Below, one piece after another: positions 6,159-8,579 of a stretch of 8,579 nucleotides of DNA. The first letter of the stretch is position 1. Each line of letters begins with the position of its first letter. Location: assembly GCA_945957305.1 (NCBI GenBank), contig CAMFLN010000088.1:1-8579 (forward strand), written 5' to 3'. Below the pieces are notes generated by a model. It searched no databases and was not told where the DNA came from. It saw nothing but the letters and a program-made list of their open reading frames with translations. A program made the translations under genes and the position numbers. The stretch is from an uncultured Planctomycetaceae bacterium. Lineage in GTDB: Bacteria; Planctomycetota; Planctomycetia; Pirellulales; JACPPG01.

Positions 6159-8543
6159 ATGCGAAAACTCTGGCATTCGCTGGCGGTCGTGGCGCTGGCC
6201 GCCCCATCGTTGGCTGCCCCTTGGCACGCGACCGCGGCGGCCCCTGATGCAAGCTGTAAGCAAACGGCCCTGCCCGATAAAGTGGCCCCGTTTACGCTCA
6301 AAGACTACCGCGGGCAGCCCTTCGACTTGGCGAAGGCGGCCCAGGATAAGATCGTGGTCCTGGCCTTTCTCGGCACCGAGTGCCCGCTGGCCAAGCTTTA
6401 TGCCCCGCGCTTGTCCGAACTCGCCAAAGAATACGAACCGCGCGGTGTCATCTTTGTGGGCATTGATGCCAACCGTCAGGATGCCGCGACTGAGATCGCC
6501 GCTTACGCGCGTCACCATGGTGTGGAATTTCCTATTTTGAAAGATCTCAACCAGGTAGTGGCTGATCGAGTTGGCGCCACGCGCACGCCCGAGATCATCG
6601 TCCTCGACAAGGCGCGCGCGATTCGTTACCGCGGCCGCATCGACGATCAGTACGGCCTGCTGAAGAACGCGAACTTTCAGCGCAAAGAGCCGACGCGCCG
6701 CGACTTGGCCGTGGCGCTCGTCGAGCTACTGGCCGGTAAGCCTGTGAGCCAGCCCAGCACCGAGTTCACCGGCTGCCTGATTGGGCGTGACCGCAAACCT
6801 GCGCCGACGAGCGAAATCACTTACACCAAGCACGTCGCGCGCATCCTGAACGAAAACTGTGTCTTCTGCCATCGCGCGGGCCAGATCGCTCCTTTTACCC
6901 TGACGAGTTATGAAGACGCCGCTGGTTGGGCGGGCATGATCGAAGAAGTCACCAGCAGCGGCCGTATGCCGCCGTGGCATGCCGACCCGCAATTCGGTCA
7001 CTTCGAGAATGATGCCCGCCTGAGCGATGAGGACAAAGCGACGCTCTCGCGCTGGGTCGCGGCCGGCGCGCCTGAGGGCGATGCGAAGGACCTGCCCGCC
7101 CCGCCGAAATTCACCGACGGCTGGATGATCTCCGAACCAGACCAGGTCATCTACATGGCCGAAAAGCCGTTCGACGTGCCGGCGACCGGTGTCGTCGACT
7201 ATCAAAATTTCATCGCCGATCCCGGTTGGACCGAGGACAAGTGGCTAAGCGCGATCGAGCCCCGGCCAGGCAATCACTCCGTTGTGCATCACATTCTCAT
7301 CTTCGTTTTGCCGCCGGGGGGGCGCGGCCCTGGGGGGCTGGGCTCGGGGGGTAATGACTTTACCGGCGCCTTTGCCCCCGGTTTGCGTCCCGAGCCGCTG
7401 CCGCCGGGCATGGCCCGACGCGTGCCGGCCGGTTCGAAGTTGATTTTCCAGATGCACTACACCCCCAACGGTTCGCCGCAACAGGATCGCAGCTACCTGG
7501 GCGTCAAGTTCGCCGATCCCAAACAGGTCAAGCAGGAAGTGATCGTCACCAGCGCCGTGAACTTCGTGTTCCAACTTCCACCGGGAGAGGAAGACGTGGG
7601 CGTGGCCTCGCGCTTCATCTTCAAGAAGGACGCGACCCTGTTGACAATGATGCCGCACATGCATCTGCGCGGCTCGGCTTTCGATTACGTTGCCACCTAC
7701 CCCGACGGCAAGAAAGAGACGCTCCTCTCGGTGCCGCATTACGACTTTGGCTGGCAAACAAATTATCGCCTGGCCGAACCCAAAATGTTGCCCGCCGGCA
7801 CGCGCCTGGACTGCCACGCTCACTTCGACAATTCCGAGCACAACCTGAACAATCCCGATCCAAAGGCCACCGTCGGCTTTGGGGATCAAACGTTCGAAGA
7901 GATGATGATCGGCTTTTTCGAAATGGCCGATCCGCATCAAGACCTGACGAAGCCGCAGGCCGAGGTGGCTCGCCAACCGTCACGCGTGGAAGAGTTCTTG
8001 GTCATCATGAAGGCGACGGGAGGCGATCCGGACGACAACTTGAAGGTTGCCACACACCTGGCGCTGAGCGACGCTGAATGGTTCGGCCGCTTTGGGTTCA
8101 TCCTGCCCGTCACCATGCCCCAGGTCGATCGCGTCTGCCTCACGACCGTTGTCGATGGCAAGCTCAAGCAGAAATATGGGCCGTTCCAAAATCATCGTAA
8201 CAAGGAGGGCAAAGTGGTGACTCCGCCGGAATCGATCCGCAGCCCGATTCCCATGATCGACGCGGCGGACGAACCTTTGGCGCAGTATGCCCAAGGTGAT
8301 AAGCCTGTGGTCAACGCGGACCTGACCAAGGTCAAAGGGCCCGTGTTCGAGAAGATGGCGGCTCGGGGCGCGAAATCGAGCCTGCATGTGCCGGTGAAAA
8401 TCGGCGACACACGCGGCACGATCAATTTCTGGAGCACTGAGCCAGACGCTTTTCCGCAGCCGGCGGTGCAGTTGTTGTCTGCACTGACGCAGGCCATGGC
8501 GGCGCCGAAACCGACAGCCGCGCAACAAGCGGCTCGCCAATAG
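6159..8543 (+). CDS. Exported redoxin / cytochrome c / copper type II monooxygenase fusion with C-terminal GAF-like domain
   Basis: 794 residues. A Sec signal peptide covers about 1-28 (MRKLWHS, a hydrophobic core, then ATAAAP), so it acts outside the cytoplasm. Residues 35-195 are a thioredoxin-fold redoxin: FLGTECPLAKLY holds Cys75, the second Cys of CXXC is Ala78, and RTPEIIVLD marks the cis-Pro loop. Residues 220-305 are a c-type haem module with CVFCH at 234-238; Met270 in GRMPPWH is the likely axial ligand. Residues about 325-600 resemble the PHM-like two-copper monooxygenase: His377-His378 and His433 (QMHYTP) for one copper; His500, His502 (PHMH) and Met582 (TFEEMM) for the other. Residues about 632-782 look like a GAF domain (GDKPVVNADL, GAKSSLHVPV, GTINFWSTEPDAF, VQLLSAL). 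Inferred role: hydroxylation of an unknown substrate, with electrons possibly delivered through the fused haem. ATG 6159 is preferred over TTG 6147. It seems to be its own transcription unit. Confidence 0.9.
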   Translation: MRKLWHSLAVVALAAPSLAAPWHATAAAPDASCKQTALPDKVAPFTLKDYRGQPFDLAKAAQDKIVVLAFLGTECPLAKLYAPRLSELAKEYEPRGVIFVGIDANRQDAATEIAAYARHHGVEFPILKDLNQVVADRVGATRTPEIIVLDKARAIRYRGRIDDQYGLLKNANFQRKEPTRRDLAVALVELLAGKPVSQPSTEFTGCLIGRDRKPAPTSEITYTKHVARILNENCVFCHRAGQIAPFTLTSYEDAAGWAGMIEEVTSSGRMPPWHADPQFGHFENDARLSDEDKATLSRWVAAGAPEGDAKDLPAPPKFTDGWMISEPDQVIYMAEKPFDVPATGVVDYQNFIADPGWTEDKWLSAIEPRPGNHSVVHHILIFVLPPGGRGPGGLGSGGNDFTGAFAPGLRPEPLPPGMARRVPAGSKLIFQMHYTPNGSPQQDRSYLGVKFADPKQVKQEVIVTSAVNFVFQLPPGEEDVGVASRFIFKKDATLLTMMPHMHLRGSAFDYVATYPDGKKETLLSVPHYDFGWQTNYRLAEPKMLPAGTRLDCHAHFDNSEHNLNNPDPKATVGFGDQTFEEMMIGFFEMADPHQDLTKPQAEVARQPSRVEEFLVIMKATGGDPDDNLKVATHLALSDAEWFGRFGFILPVTMPQVDRVCLTTVVDGKLKQKYGPFQNHRNKEGKVVTPPESIRSPIPMIDAADEPLAQYAQGDKPVVNADLTKVKGPVFEKMAARGAKSSLHVPVKIGDTRGTINFWSTEPDAFPQPAVQLLSALTQAMAAPKPTAAQQAARQ
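7316..7351 (+). repeat. Four G-tracts in coding strand (G-quadruplex-like), encoding a Gly-rich loop
   Basis: G-runs of 7, 6, 3 and 6 lie at 7316-7322, 7332-7337, 7340-7342 and 7346-7351, with spacers of 9, 2 and 3 bases. They encode PPGGRGPGGLGSGGND, a Gly-rich loop between the His377-His378 and His433 copper-ligand motifs. The motif is seen directly; quadruplex formation is inference, and the 9-base loop is on the long side. Confidence 0.5.
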
Positions 8544-8566
8544 TCACTCGTGCCGGGGTCGCTGCC

Positions 8567-8573
8567 AGGAGGG
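8567..8573 (+). promoter_or_regulatory. Strong Shine-Dalgarno-like sequence at window end
   Basis: AGGAGGG lies 23 bases after the oxidoreductase stop. A start codon about 6-10 bases further on would fall at or just beyond the window edge, suggesting a closely linked downstream plus-strand gene that may share the transcript. Confidence 0.3.
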
Positions 8574-8579
8574 TGGCGA

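Noticed and set aside
7245..7976. Long minus-strand reading frames opposite the oxidoreductase gene.
   Set aside because: The sense strand carries the haem, copper and GAF-like motifs in one frame; the antisense frames show no domain or start signal.

Overview
The window is bacterial, GC-rich and gene-dense. It most resembles a planctomycete-type genome, though Acidobacteriota or Verrucomicrobiota are possible. The main reason is the last gene, an exported redoxin / cytochrome c / copper monooxygenase fusion of a kind known from those phyla. This placement is inference from gene content; no rRNA, tRNA or other taxonomic marker is present.

Layout. Bases 1-112 hold nothing I can support. Three genes on the minus strand form a tightly packed operon read from right to left. 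First comes a large membrane glycosyltransferase of the GT39 / phospholipid-carrier-dependent type (2313-4484). A 3-base gap separates it from a PaaK/CapK-type AMP-forming acyl-activating enzyme (864-2309). An 8-base overlap separates that from a small GNAT-like protein (113-871). A divergent control region (about 4485-4857) separates this operon from a plus-strand polyprenyl-phosphate glycosyltransferase of family GT2 (4858-5799). A 359-base intergenic region (5800-6158) follows. Its right half is AT-richer and contains palindromes and nested, partly mutually exclusive inverted repeats just upstream of the last gene. That gene (6159-8543) encodes a 794-residue exported multidomain protein, and the window ends 36 bases after it with a strong Shine-Dalgarno-like sequence.

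How the genes may work together. The GT2 enzyme would load a sugar onto polyprenyl phosphate on the cytoplasmic side. The divergently encoded GT39-type enzyme would use such a lipid-linked sugar on the outer face of the membrane. The acyl-activating enzyme and the GNAT-like protein, coupled to the GT39 gene, suggest that an acid is activated and transferred to the same envelope glycan or lipid; that link is inference. The last gene looks like a separate unit. It combines a thioredoxin-fold domain, a CXXCH haem site, a PHM-like two-copper monooxygenase with all six expected copper ligands visible, and a C-terminal GAF-like domain. A GAF-like sensor on an exported redox enzyme is the most unusual thing in the window.
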